Below, piece after piece: positions 7,383-15,798 of a DNA stretch of 64,000 bases; position 1 is the first letter of the stretch, and each line of letters opens with the position of its first letter. The stretch comes from Bacillota bacterium (lineage in GTDB: Bacteria > Bacillota > Clostridia > Tissierellales > Sedimentibacteraceae). Location: positions 62,001 through 126,000 of the forward strand of contig JAEXUD010000013.1 in the NCBI GenBank assembly GCA_023453025.1, given 5' to 3'. The translations under genes were made by a program, and so were the position numbers. The notes beneath the pieces are model-generated. The model was given only the letters and a program-made list of their open reading frames with translations, did no database searches and had not been told where the DNA came from.

Positions 7383-8276
7383 ATGGTTTATTATATTGAA
7401 TATGTCTTCGCTGAAAATTTTATAATTGATTTTATATTGTTATTTGTTACGGGCAGGCTTGTTAAACGAGCTATTGTCTATAAACGGCTTATAGCTGCTT
7501 CGATTATAGGTGCATTGTACGTTATATTGACTGTCTACGTTGGTAAAGCGTTTATGACTTATTTTATTGTTAAATTAAGCGTTTCTGTATTAATGATAAT
7601 GATTGCTTTTGATTCAAGGGGAATTTTGACAAATATAAGAGTTATACTTTGCTTTTACATAACGTCATTGGTAATGGTTGGCATTATAACCGCACTGTAC
7701 TATTTGACGGATGATAGATTAACAGTGAATGCAATTGTAATATCCTTTTTTTTAGGATACATGGCATTGCATTTCTTTTTTAAAGAAGTAAAGTCAAGAA
7801 TTCAAAAAAGTAATTATATGAGAACAGTGACAATTAATTTAGGCAGTGCCAGCAAGTCCATAAAAGCGTTTATTGATACCGGAAATGAACTTTCAGACCC
7901 AATGACAGGCAAACCTGTAATAGTTGTTAATATTGAAAGTATAAAGAATATCTTAGGAGATGAATTATACAAAGACATTTTAAATTTTTACTGTTTTAAA
8001 GATGGCAATTATGAAAAATTATTAAATGAAAATAATAATGTTAATCTAAAGATAATCAGGTATAACACTATCAGCACCAAAAATGAAATGATGGTTTGCA
8101 TAACCCCTGAAGAAATACAAGTCAAGGACAATGAAAATCGCATTATCAGAGCTGATGCAGTTATTGGAATAAGCCTTAAGAAAATAAGCCAGAAGGAGGA
8201 CTATGACGCATTGTTATTCAATAAAATACTAGAATGGGAGATGGAACAAAACAATGAGCTTGTTAAATCATGTTAA
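7383..8276 (+). CDS. spoIIGA: Sporulation sigma-E processing peptidase SpoIIGA
   Basis: About 297 residues: five hydrophobic segments in the first ~150, then a soluble domain with the aspartic-protease-like motif FIDTGNELSDPMTGKP. SpoIIGA sits in the sporulation septum and cleaves pro-sigma-E after a forespore signal. It overlaps the sigE start by 23 nt, the expected coupling. The start is ATG 7383 or GTG 7377; GAGGTGG at 7374-7380 is close to both. A TATAAT at 7358-7363 may be the -10 of its promoter, but no good -35 was found. Confidence 0.9.
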   Translation: MVYYIEYVFAENFIIDFILLFVTGRLVKRAIVYKRLIAASIIGALYVILTVYVGKAFMTYFIVKLSVSVLMIMIAFDSRGILTNIRVILCFYITSLVMVGIITALYYLTDDRLTVNAIVISFFLGYMALHFFFKEVKSRIQKSNYMRTVTINLGSASKSIKAFIDTGNELSDPMTGKPVIVVNIESIKNILGDELYKDILNFYCFKDGNYEKLLNENNNVNLKIIRYNTISTKNEMMVCITPEEIQVKDNENRIIRADAVIGISLKKISQKEDYDALLFNKILEWEMEQNNELVKSC

Positions 8277-8976
8277 ACATTTTTTTAGAAAAATATTTAA
8301 CTTTATAATAGATAAGCTGGGATTGTCAAAGGACATATTTTATATCGGAGGAAGCGACACACTACCGCCGCCGTTATCCCAGGAAGAAGAAAAGGAAGTT
8401 ATTGCTAATCTCAAGGATTCTAATGAAGCAAAGACTGTTTTGATAGAGCACAACTTAAGGCTTGTAGTCTATCTTGCAAAAAAATTCGAATCCACAGGAA
8501 TCAATGTTGAAGACTTAATATCCATTGGAACAATCGGACTTATAAAGGCGGTAAACACATTTAAAGCAGAAAAAAACATTAAGCTGGCAACATATGCATC
8601 CAAGTGCATTGAAAATGAAATATTGATGCATTTAAGACGTGTGGGCAAGGCTAAGACGGAAATTTCACTGGATGAACCGCTTAATATAGACTGGGATGGA
8701 AATGAACTTTTGCTTTCTGATATTTTAGGTACAGAGGAAGACATTGTATTCAAGGATATGGAAAGCGAGGTTGATTTAAATCTCTTAAATGATTCAATCA
8801 AGAAATTGAGCAAAAGAGAATTTATGATTATGAAATTAAGGTTTGGTCTTAATAATTCTAAAAGCTTCACCCAGAAGGAAGTGGCTGATATGCTTGGAAT
8901 TTCCCAATCTTATATATCTCGTCTTGAGAAGAAAATACTAAATAGACTAAAAAAGGAAATTAACAAGGCAGTATAA
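8254..8976 (+). CDS. sigE: RNA polymerase sporulation sigma factor sigma-E (pro-form)
   Basis: A 240-residue sigma-70 family protein. The first ~30 residues are a basic/hydrophobic pro-sequence (LLNHVKHFFRKIFNFIIDKL), the membrane tether removed by SpoIIGA. Then come region 2 (NLRLVVYLAKKFESTGINVEDLISIGTIGLIKAV) and a region 4 HTH (TQKEVADMLGISQSYISRLEKK). Sigma-E directs mother-cell transcription in sporulation. It overlaps spoIIGA and is followed 61 nt later by sigG. The stop codon region (8971-8975) appears to carry the -35 of a sigG promoter. Confidence 0.95.
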   Translation: MSLLNHVKHFFRKIFNFIIDKLGLSKDIFYIGGSDTLPPPLSQEEEKEVIANLKDSNEAKTVLIEHNLRLVVYLAKKFESTGINVEDLISIGTIGLIKAVNTFKAEKNIKLATYASKCIENEILMHLRRVGKAKTEISLDEPLNIDWDGNELLLSDILGTEEDIVFKDMESEVDLNLLNDSIKKLSKREFMIMKLRFGLNNSKSFTQKEVADMLGISQSYISRLEKKILNRLKKEINKAV

Positions 8977-8999
8977 AAAGCATATACCGGGAAATAATT
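8971..8999 (+). promoter_or_regulatory. Candidate sigma-F/sigma-G promoter of sigG
   Basis: GTATA (8971-8975), a 14-nt spacer and GGAAATAATT (8990-8999) match the forespore GYATA ... GGNNANAMTW pattern at every constrained base; the spacer is about one base short of usual. sigG is known to be transcribed by sigma-F and by itself in Bacillus. Confidence 0.4.
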
Positions 9000-9037
9000 T
9001 TTAAGGGGGATAATATTTTTAAAGGGGAAAAACGACG

Positions 9038-9811
9038 ATGATGAACAAAGTAGTTATATGTGGCGTAAATACTTCTCAATTGCCTACAATTAAAACATCT
9101 GATATGAGAGGTATGATTCAGAAAATCCAAGAAGGCGACAACGAGCTCCGAGAGCAGTTTATTAAAGGTAATTTAAGACTGGTTTTAAGCGTAATTCAAA
9201 GATTTAATTCTAAAAATGAGCCTGTTGATGATTTGTTTCAAATCGGTTGTGTCGGTCTGATAAAGGCCATTGATAATTTTGATTTGTCTTTGGATGTTAA
9301 GTTCTCTACATATGCAGTTCCAATGATTATAGGAGAAATCAGAAGATATCTGAGAGACAACAACTCTATCAGAGTATCAAGGTCTATGAAGGATACGGCG
9401 TATAAAGCTTTGCAGGTTAGAGAAAGACTTACAACCAACAATTCACAGGAGCCTACAATCGCCGAAATAGCTAAAGAAATTGGTGTTGACAAGGAAGATA
9501 TCATATTTGCATTAGAATCAATACAAGAGCCAATATCGTTGTTTGAACCTATTTACAATGATGGAGGAGATGCTCTGTATGTTGTGGATCAAGTCAAAGA
9601 TGAGAAAAATATCGATGAGAGATGGATTGAAAAAATAACATTGGAGGACAGCATAAATAATTTATCTGACAGAGAAAGGCAGATAGTAGATATGCGTTTT
9701 TACAAGGGCAAGACTCAAATGGAGGTTGCCGAAGAAATAGGCATATCTCAGGCACAGGTTTCAAGGCTTGAAAAATCTGCATTAACACAATTAAAAAAAG
9801 GCTTCAAGTAA
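9038..9811 (+). CDS. sigG: RNA polymerase forespore sigma factor sigma-G
   Basis: A 257-residue sigma factor. Its opening (KVVICGVNTSQLPTIK) and region 2 (GNLRLVLSVIQRFN ... DDLFQIGCVGLIKAIDNFDL ... FSTYAVPMIIGEIRRYLRDNN) closely follow Bacillus sigma-G. The region 4 HTH is KTQMEVAEEIGISQAQVSRLEK. It runs late forespore gene expression. The order spoIIGA-sigE-sigG is the usual Firmicute one. Two adjacent ATGs (9038, 9041) are both possible starts after AAAGGGG. A strong terminator follows. Confidence 0.95.
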   Translation: MMNKVVICGVNTSQLPTIKTSDMRGMIQKIQEGDNELREQFIKGNLRLVLSVIQRFNSKNEPVDDLFQIGCVGLIKAIDNFDLSLDVKFSTYAVPMIIGEIRRYLRDNNSIRVSRSMKDTAYKALQVRERLTTNNSQEPTIAEIAKEIGVDKEDIIFALESIQEPISLFEPIYNDGGDALYVVDQVKDEKNIDERWIEKITLEDSINNLSDRERQIVDMRFYKGKTQMEVAEEIGISQAQVSRLEKSALTQLKKGFK

Positions 9812-9826
9812 GCAGACAACCAAACG

Positions 9827-9854
9827 AGGAACGCATATGCGTTCCTGATTTTTT
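9827..9854 (+). terminator. Terminator after sigG
   Basis: Perfect palindrome AGGAACGCATATGCGTTCCT (9827-9846) is followed by GATTTTTT. Confidence 0.85.
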
Positions 9855-9870
9855 GCGATAATATTTTCTG

Positions 9871-9899
9871 TCATAATATATACAAGTTGTACATACTCT
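9871..9899 (+). promoter_or_regulatory. Candidate sigma-E-type promoter of the YlmC/YmxH gene
   Basis: TCATAAT (9871-9877), 14 nt, then CATACTCT (9892-9899) matches the sigma-E pattern (KMATATT, N14-15, CATACAHT) with one mismatch in each box. The adjacent sigE gene makes this plausible but does not prove it; an overlapping TATAAT at 9899-9904 could belong to a sigma-A promoter. Confidence 0.35.
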
Positions 9900-9929
9900 A
9901 TAATATATCTAAATAAGGCATAAGGAGTG

Positions 9930-10211
9930 ATGAATGCTTTGACTAATTATTGGGATTTAGTAGAGAAGGATGTTGTTAACATTAAGAATGGCGAAATAAT
10001 GGGCAGATTTGATGACGTAGACATAGATACAAGAGTTGGCAAAATTCAGGCTTTTTATATAGAAGAAGTCGGCAGATTTATGGGAATGATCGGTAAGTCA
10101 AAAGCAAAAAGAGTTAAATGGGAAGAAATACTAAAGATTGGTATGGACGTAATAATTGTTAATGTTGATGACGATATAAATAACAGAGCAATAAAGGATA
10201 TGCTTGATTAA
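9930..10211 (+). CDS. YlmC/YmxH family PRC-barrel sporulation protein
   Basis: About 93 residues with the family pattern of a PRC-barrel: VVNIKNGEIMGRFDDVDID ... GKIQAFYI ... WEEILKIGMDVIIV. YlmC and YmxH of Bacillus lie in sporulation or cell-division neighbourhoods; molecular function is unknown. Here it follows sigG and precedes a shared terminator with the convergent dxr. The start is uncertain: ATG 9930 is only 2 nt from AAGGAG, whereas TTG 9939 has an 11-nt spacing; GTG 9927 overlaps the RBS. Confidence 0.8.
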   Translation: MNALTNYWDLVEKDVVNIKNGEIMGRFDDVDIDTRVGKIQAFYIEEVGRFMGMIGKSKAKRVKWEEILKIGMDVIIVNVDDDINNRAIKDMLD

Positions 10212-10215
10212 AGCT

Positions 10216-10256
10216 AATCCGGGGACGGACCTTAAAATGAGGTCTGTCCCCGGATT
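10216..10256. terminator. Bidirectional hairpin terminator carrying a GGGGACGG repeat
   Basis: A 17-bp stem, AATCCGGGGACGGACCT (10216-10232) against AGGTCTGTCCCCGGATT (10240-10256), has one G-T pair and a 7-nt loop. It separates the YlmC-type gene from the convergent dxr. From memory, GGGGACGG hairpins recur in many Firmicute genomes, so this may be a dispersed palindrome used as a terminator. No T-run follows on the plus strand. Confidence 0.6.
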
Positions 10257-10262
10257 GCGAAT

Positions 10263-11411
10263 TTAGATTAACTCTGATATTTTATTCTTTGTCCATTCTT
10301 CTGCTTTTAATATTGCTTCGACAGAATCAATTTCTTTAGGAGTATGCAAATTCATAATTTTTTCATTTAAGTTTCCGATATCCAGGAAGCTTATTTTTTT
10401 GTTTAAGAATAAGTTTACGCAAGCCTCATTTGAAGCATTTAAAACGGCAGGCATTGTTTTGCCCACCTTCAAGGAATCAAAGGCAAGTCTTAAGCATTTG
10501 AATGTCTTTGTATCAGGCTTTTCAAAGGTCAAGCTTGCAATATCAGAAAGTGACAGACTTTTGTATGTGTTTTGCACTCGTTTTGGATAAAAAAGGGCAA
10601 ATTGAATAGGCACACGCATATCGGGCAGTCCAAGCTGTGCAATAGTCGAATGGTCAATAAATTCTATTCCGGAATGAATTATGCTTTGAGGGTGAACAAC
10701 AACCTCAATTTGTTCCGGAGCTATATCAAATAAATATTTAGCTTCTATTACCTCAAGTCCTTTGTTCATCAAGGTGGCCGAATCAACTGTAATTTTCCTA
10801 CCCATTGACCAATTTGGGTGCTTTAATGCATCTTCTATGGTGACGGTTTCTAAAAAATCATTTGTTTTGCCTCTGAAAGGTCCTCCGGAGGCTGTAAGAA
10901 TTATTTTATTTATGGCTTTTTTATCATTTGACATCAAGCTCTGAAAAATTGCGCTGTGTTCACTGTCAACAGGGATAATTTCTGCGTTGTATTCTTTAGC
11001 CAGATTCATTATGTAGCTGCCGCCGGTAACCAGGGTTTCTTTATTGGCCAGTGCAATTGTTTTATGTTTTTTGATTGCGGCAACTGTTGGCTTAAGTCCG
11101 ATCATGCCCGAAATTGCTGTTACGATAATTTTACTTTGCTCAAATTCGGCTGCAGCTATGAGTCCTTCCATACCGTACATTATTTCTGTTCTCACATTGT
11201 CGGGAAGCATATTTTTTAGTGCTGATGCTTTATCCTTGCTCATAACAGAGGCCAGTTCCGGCTTGAACTCTAATATTTGTTCTCTTAACAACCGGATATT
11301 GTTATTTCCTGTAACAGCACAAACCTTTATATCATCCGGATGTTCGCGTACCACATCAAGAGTCTGCGTACCTATGGAACCTGTTGAGCCAAGTATACTG
11401 ATGTATTTCAT
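10263..11411 (-). CDS. dxr: 1-deoxy-D-xylulose 5-phosphate reductoisomerase
   Basis: A 382-residue enzyme of the MEP isoprenoid pathway converting DXP to MEP with NADPH. Visible are the NADPH motif ILGSTGSIGTQTLDV at the N-terminus, the metal-site motif PVDSEHSAIFQ (about residue 150) and HPQSIIHSGIEF in the substrate region. Length is normal. In many Firmicutes dxr lies beside rseP and ispG; here it is alone and convergent with the sporulation genes. Confidence 0.96.
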   Translation of the reverse strand: MKYISILGSTGSIGTQTLDVVREHPDDIKVCAVTGNNNIRLLREQILEFKPELASVMSKDKASALKNMLPDNVRTEIMYGMEGLIAAAEFEQSKIIVTAISGMIGLKPTVAAIKKHKTIALANKETLVTGGSYIMNLAKEYNAEIIPVDSEHSAIFQSLMSNDKKAINKIILTASGGPFRGKTNDFLETVTIEDALKHPNWSMGRKITVDSATLMNKGLEVIEAKYLFDIAPEQIEVVVHPQSIIHSGIEFIDHSTIAQLGLPDMRVPIQFALFYPKRVQNTYKSLSLSDIASLTFEKPDTKTFKCLRLAFDSLKVGKTMPAVLNASNEACVNLFLNKKISFLDIGNLNEKIMNLHTPKEIDSVEAILKAEEWTKNKISELI

Positions 11412-11566
11412 GATTTACTCCTTGCAATCAATTATTTAATGTAAACAAACATACTATCTCACCCAAGGCTTATTTTACCATACAATGATTTTATTGCAAC
11501 AATAAATCAATGTAAATCATTAATATAAAATTCATAATAATGAAAATGTTTTTTTCTAAAAAACAC

Positions 11567-11595
11567 TTGTAATTATTTTAAGAACAGTGTATGAT
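11567..11595 (+). promoter_or_regulatory. Sigma-A promoter of the thr operon
   Basis: TTGTAA (11567-11572), a 17-nt spacer and TATGAT (11590-11595) lie about 35 nt before the thrC ATG. The leader is too short for a riboswitch or T-box. Confidence 0.6.
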
Positions 11596-11628
11596 ATGTA
11601 ATCATGATGAATTACAACGGAGGGAAAA

Positions 11629-13113
11629 ATGTTACAAAGTTATGAAAGCACCAGGTCCTTGAATTTAAAGGCTTCTGCTTCAAAGGCAGTGCTCAAAGGC
11701 ATTGCTGATGACGGCGGTTTGTATGTTATGAGAGAATTGGACAGTAAAAAAATCGGGATTGAAAGCTTAATAAACAAAAGCTATGTAGAAATCGCAGAGT
11801 TGGTTTTAAAGGAAATGCTGGATGATTTTTCAGAGGAAAAAATAAAGGAATGTGTTAATAAGGCATATACAAATAAATTCAGTACAGAAGAAATTATTCC
11901 AATAGTCAAAGTAAACAATTCATATATAGCAGAGTTATTTCACGGTCCTACATCAGCATTTAAGGATGTTGCTCTTTCCATATTACCCCACTTGATGACA
12001 GCTTCTTATGAAATGAATGATATTGAAGGTGAGGTATTAATTCTTACTGCAACCTCTGGAGATACCGGCAAAGCTGCCTTAGAGGGATTCAGGGATGTTA
12101 AGGGTACAAAAATTGCAGTCTTTTATCCTGACGGAGGAGTAAGCCAGGTGCAGAAATCTCAGATGGAGACACAGGAAGGTTCAAACGTATATGTGTGTGC
12201 AATTAAAGGAAATTTTGATGATGCACAGACAGGCGTTAAAAAAATATTCACTGATAAAGCACTGATTAATGAACTTCAAGAGAATAGTATATTATTTTCT
12301 TCCGCAAACTCAATTAATATTGGCAGGCTTGTACCGCAGATTGTTTATTATTTTTATTCATATGTTAAGCTTGTGGAGAACAAAGCTATAGACATGTGGG
12401 ACAAGGTTAATTTTTCGGTACCAACAGGAAATTTTGGAAACATATTGGCAGGGTATTATGCAAAGATGCTTGGACTGCCGGTTAACAAGCTCATATGCGG
12501 TTCAAATGAAAACAACGTGTTATATGATTTTATTAAAGACGGAGTATATGACAGAAACAGAAAATTTTATAAAACAATATCTCCTTCAATGGATATTCTG
12601 GTTTCCAGCAATCTTGAAAGACTGCTGTATTATATGAGCGGAAAAGATAATAATGAAGTAAAAGAACTTATGGATGCTTTAAATTCATCCGGAAAATATG
12701 AAGTGAGCCAAGAGATGAAAAATAGAATAGATTCTGATTTTTATGCAGGCTGTGTATTTGAAGATGATACTGAAAAAACGATTAAGGATACGTTTGAAAA
12801 ATATGGTTATTTACTGGATACACATACGGCTGTTGCTTATAAAACTCTTGAAGAGTATAGAAATAATACAAAGGATGAAACTGTAAGTATAGTGCTTTCA
12901 ACAGCCAGTCCCTACAAGTTTTCAAAAAGTGTATACGAATCGCTGTATGGTAAGTCGAATAAAGAAGAGTTTGAAATTATGGAAGAGCTTTCTGCTAGAA
13001 CAGGGGTTTGCATACCGAAAAATTTAAAAGGTTTAAATATGAAACCAATATTGCATAAAGAAGTATGTGAAATAAACGAAATGGAAAAATACGTAAGAAA
13101 GATAGCGAAGTAA
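11629..13113 (+). CDS. thrC: Threonine synthase
   Basis: A 494-residue fold-type II PLP enzyme making threonine from O-phosphohomoserine. The PLP lysine lies in FHGPTSAFKDVALSIL, the usual Thr-synthase motif, and the phosphate-binding ATSGDTGKAALEGF and PTGNFGNILAGY follow. The long form with N-terminal extension (Y-ST--L at the start) is normal for this class. It is followed 13 nt later by thrB. No homoserine dehydrogenase gene lies in this cluster. Confidence 0.95.
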   Translation: MLQSYESTRSLNLKASASKAVLKGIADDGGLYVMRELDSKKIGIESLINKSYVEIAELVLKEMLDDFSEEKIKECVNKAYTNKFSTEEIIPIVKVNNSYIAELFHGPTSAFKDVALSILPHLMTASYEMNDIEGEVLILTATSGDTGKAALEGFRDVKGTKIAVFYPDGGVSQVQKSQMETQEGSNVYVCAIKGNFDDAQTGVKKIFTDKALINELQENSILFSSANSINIGRLVPQIVYYFYSYVKLVENKAIDMWDKVNFSVPTGNFGNILAGYYAKMLGLPVNKLICGSNENNVLYDFIKDGVYDRNRKFYKTISPSMDILVSSNLERLLYYMSGKDNNEVKELMDALNSSGKYEVSQEMKNRIDSDFYAGCVFEDDTEKTIKDTFEKYGYLLDTHTAVAYKTLEEYRNNTKDETVSIVLSTASPYKFSKSVYESLYGKSNKEEFEIMEELSARTGVCIPKNLKGLNMKPILHKEVCEINEMEKYVRKIAK

Positions 13114-13126
13114 CAAGGAGGCAGAT

Positions 13127-14011
13127 ATGGTAAAGGTAACTGTTCCGGCTTCTACAGCAAATTTAGGTCCTGGATTTGACACATTAGGACTTGCCCTTAG
13201 TATGTATAATATATATGAGTTTGAGGAAATAAATGAGGGTGTTGTAATAGAGGGCTGTTTAGATAAATATAATAACGAAGAAAATTTAGTTTACACCTCC
13301 TTTAAAAAGACTTCTGAAATAATAGGCAGGAACGCTAAGGGAATAAAAATCTCAATGCATACCAACATACCTGTTTCAAGAGGGCTTGGCAGCAGCTCTG
13401 CCTGCATAGTCGGCGGTGTGTTTGGAGCAAATGCTTTATTAAACGGAAAATTAACCAAGGATGAGCTTTTTAAAATTGCAGTAAACATTGAAGGTCATCC
13501 GGATAATATAGCTCCGGCGGTTTATGGAGGGCTTACGGCATCTATTGTCGAAGATGACATACCTTACTGCATGAGTTATAATATAAATAAGAACATAAAG
13601 CTTTGTGCGCTGATACCTGGCTTTGAAACATCAACCTCAGAGGCAAGGAAGCTTTTGCCGGAGGATGTATCCTTTAAGGATGCAGTGTTTAATGTATCGC
13701 GTACCGCTGTTCTGCTAAAGGCTTTAGAAGAAGGAAATTTCAAGGTTATAAATGTGGCGTTAAAAGACAGATTACATCACAAATACAGAAAATCTCTAAT
13801 CCATGAGTGCGACGAAATAAAGAAAATTTGTGCTGAAAATGGTTCGGAAGCATTGTTCATCAGTGGATCAGGACCTACATTGATGAATATTATTAAAGAT
13901 TTTGATTTTACAAAAAATATAAAAAATAGTATAATGAATTTAAACAATAATTGGGAAATAAAATACCTGTCAACCGATACAATAGGAGTCAGGCTAAATA
14001 TAAAACAATAA
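13127..14011 (+). CDS. thrB: Homoserine kinase
   Basis: A 294-residue GHMP-family kinase that phosphorylates homoserine, the step before threonine synthase. Motifs are VTVPASTANLGPGFDTLGLAL (motif 1), the ATP loop IPVSRGLGSSSACIVGG, and the C-terminal FISGSGPTLMNI (motif 3). RBS AAGGAGG precedes the ATG. It forms one operon with thrC and the ACT-domain gene. Confidence 0.95.
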   Translation: MVKVTVPASTANLGPGFDTLGLALSMYNIYEFEEINEGVVIEGCLDKYNNEENLVYTSFKKTSEIIGRNAKGIKISMHTNIPVSRGLGSSSACIVGGVFGANALLNGKLTKDELFKIAVNIEGHPDNIAPAVYGGLTASIVEDDIPYCMSYNINKNIKLCALIPGFETSTSEARKLLPEDVSFKDAVFNVSRTAVLLKALEEGNFKVINVALKDRLHHKYRKSLIHECDEIKKICAENGSEALFISGSGPTLMNIIKDFDFTKNIKNSIMNLNNNWEIKYLSTDTIGVRLNIKQ

Positions 14012-14022
14012 GAGGTGGACAA

Positions 14023-14460
14023 ATGCTAAAAAAATATTTAATCGTAAGTAAAAAAATATTGCCGGATGTTTATGAAAAGGTTATTGAAGCCAGGAATTTA
14101 ATTAATACCGGCAGCGTCAAAGGTATAAGCGAAGCAGTTAAAATGGTAGGAATAAGCAGAAGCACTTATTACAAATACAAAGATTATGTATTTTCTCCTT
14201 CTGAAAATTCCATAGGAAGGAAAGCTGTTATATCCATGATGCTCAGGCACGAAAAGGGAGTATTGTCAAATGTATTAAATTATATGTCAGCAGAAAAAGC
14301 CAATATCCTTACAATTAATCAAAGTATTCCTATTAACGGCAAAGCTTCTGTTAATTTATCTCTTGATATTTCAGATATAGTTAAATCAATAGATGATGTA
14401 ATAGCGGAGCTTAAAAAGATTAGTGGTGTAAGCGGCGTGAAATTATTGTCTATTGAGTAG
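14023..14460 (+). CDS. ACT domain-containing protein (PheB/UPF0735 family)
   Basis: A 145-residue protein. The N-terminal third carries an HTH-like stretch (GISEAVKMVGISRSTYYKYKDYVF) and the C-terminal ~75 residues an ACT domain, a small amino-acid-sensing fold. Family members often sit beside homoserine dehydrogenase and threonine genes and are thought to be regulators; no activity is established. The ATG at 14023 follows AGAGGTGG; a longer in-frame start at 13951 would overlap thrB and is rejected. Confidence 0.85.
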   Translation: MLKKYLIVSKKILPDVYEKVIEARNLINTGSVKGISEAVKMVGISRSTYYKYKDYVFSPSENSIGRKAVISMMLRHEKGVLSNVLNYMSAEKANILTINQSIPINGKASVNLSLDISDIVKSIDDVIAELKKISGVSGVKLLSIE

Positions 14461-14469
14461 GAAACTAAA

Positions 14470-15681
14470 ATGTATGGATTGGTTTTAGAGGGCGGTGGCG
14501 CCAAGGGTGCATACCATGTTGGTGCCTATAAAGCGCTTAGGGAGCTTGATATTGAAATAGGAGGTATTGCCGGAACGTCAATAGGTGCTATAAATGGTGC
14601 AATGATGGTTCAAGGCGATTATGATTTATTAGAGAAGGTTTGGTACAGTATAAATTCATACGAATTGTTTGATATAGACGAAAAAGCAATCATAGATTTA
14701 AAAAATTTAAATTTACAGGAAATAAATTTTTCTTATCTGCTGCATCAGTCGAAGGAAATATTAAATAATCGCGGACTGGACACAAGCAGAATACGGTTAT
14801 TATTTGACACGTACATTGATGAAGAAAAAATATTAAATTCCAGTATTGATTTTGGAATTGTAACTGTGGATTTAACTGACATGAAACCTTTGGAACTGTA
14901 TAAAGAAAATATACCAAAGGGAAAACTCATTGATTTTTTAATAGCAAGTGCTAATCTTCCTGCATTTAAAATAGAGGAAATGGATGGCAAAAAATATCTG
15001 GATGGCGGTTTTTACAACAACCTTCCAATAGGGCTTCTCATCAAAAAAGGGTATAAGGACATTATTGCTGTTCGGACTATGGCAGTAGGCATTGTTCGGA
15101 AGGTCAAGGAAAAGGATATAAAAATTACATATATACAGCCTGCTGACGGCAGTCTCGGCAGCATGCTTGGAGCACTGGACTTTAACAGAGAAAAGGCAGA
15201 ACAGTTAATTGAGCTTGGATACTATGACACAATGAAGGTGTTTAAAAAACTCAAGGGCTTTAAATATTACTGTGTACCTTACGATGGAAGCTTTGTTGAA
15301 ACAATGATTAATTTCTTGATTAAAAACAGAAATAAAATAGAAGGTGTTTCAAAGATATTGGGATTTGATGATATAACTATTGACCGTGTAATATTTGAAA
15401 AAATTATGCCCCGTCTTGAAAATATCCTTGATATGAAGGGAAGGGCAGATTACGAAGATATTGCCATACGACTTGCTGAAAGAATTGCAGAAAAGTTGAA
15501 TATTGAAAGATTTAAAATATACAATACAATGGAATTTTTAAATATAACTATTGAGGAATTCCGAAAAAAACCAATTTCATTTACTAAAAACGTACCGGCG
15601 TTTATAAAACAAAATAAAATACTGTCGTTGGCAGTAAGTGATGACCTGATTGTAGAAATTTTTAGCGAGCTGTTTTTATAA
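14470..15681 (+). CDS. Patatin-like phospholipase family protein
   Basis: A 403-residue protein with a complete patatin catalytic set near the N-terminus: oxyanion loop LEGGGAKGAYHVGAYKAL, nucleophile elbow GTSIGAING (Ser in GxSxG) and the Asp of DGGFYNNLP at about residue 180. These enzymes hydrolyse acyl esters of membrane lipids. The C-terminal ~200 residues have no recognised domain. It starts 9 nt after the ACT gene, so it may be co-transcribed with the thr operon. It ends before a palindrome shared with a convergent gene. Confidence 0.88.
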   Translation: MYGLVLEGGGAKGAYHVGAYKALRELDIEIGGIAGTSIGAINGAMMVQGDYDLLEKVWYSINSYELFDIDEKAIIDLKNLNLQEINFSYLLHQSKEILNNRGLDTSRIRLLFDTYIDEEKILNSSIDFGIVTVDLTDMKPLELYKENIPKGKLIDFLIASANLPAFKIEEMDGKKYLDGGFYNNLPIGLLIKKGYKDIIAVRTMAVGIVRKVKEKDIKITYIQPADGSLGSMLGALDFNREKAEQLIELGYYDTMKVFKKLKGFKYYCVPYDGSFVETMINFLIKNRNKIEGVSKILGFDDITIDRVIFEKIMPRLENILDMKGRADYEDIAIRLAERIAEKLNIERFKIYNTMEFLNITIEEFRKKPISFTKNVPAFIKQNKILSLAVSDDLIVEIFSELFL

Positions 15682-15704
15682 ATTTAATAAATCTAAATAA
15701 AGAG

Positions 15705-15797
15705 GAGATTCTTCAGGCTGCGCCTTCAGAATGACATTTGTCATTGCTATGAATAACCCATGCGTTGTCATTCTGAGCGTTAGCGAAGAATCTCTTT
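15705..15797. repeat. Dispersed palindrome acting as a bidirectional terminator
   Basis: Arms GAGATTCTTC (15705-15714) and GAAGAATCTCT (15785-15795), with inner arms CAGAATGACA (15727-15736) and TGTCATTCTG (15766-15775), enclose a short centre. The plus strand ends in TTTTTT. It lies between two convergent genes. The GATTCTTC...CAGAATGACA pattern recalls a palindromic repeat common in Firmicute genomes, from memory rather than a search. Confidence 0.6.
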
Positions 15798-15798
15798 T

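Noticed and set aside
11460..11628. Threonine-type attenuator or riboswitch before thrC
   Set aside because: The region is AT-rich with a promoter ~35 nt from the gene; no leader peptide with Thr codons or structured element is visible.
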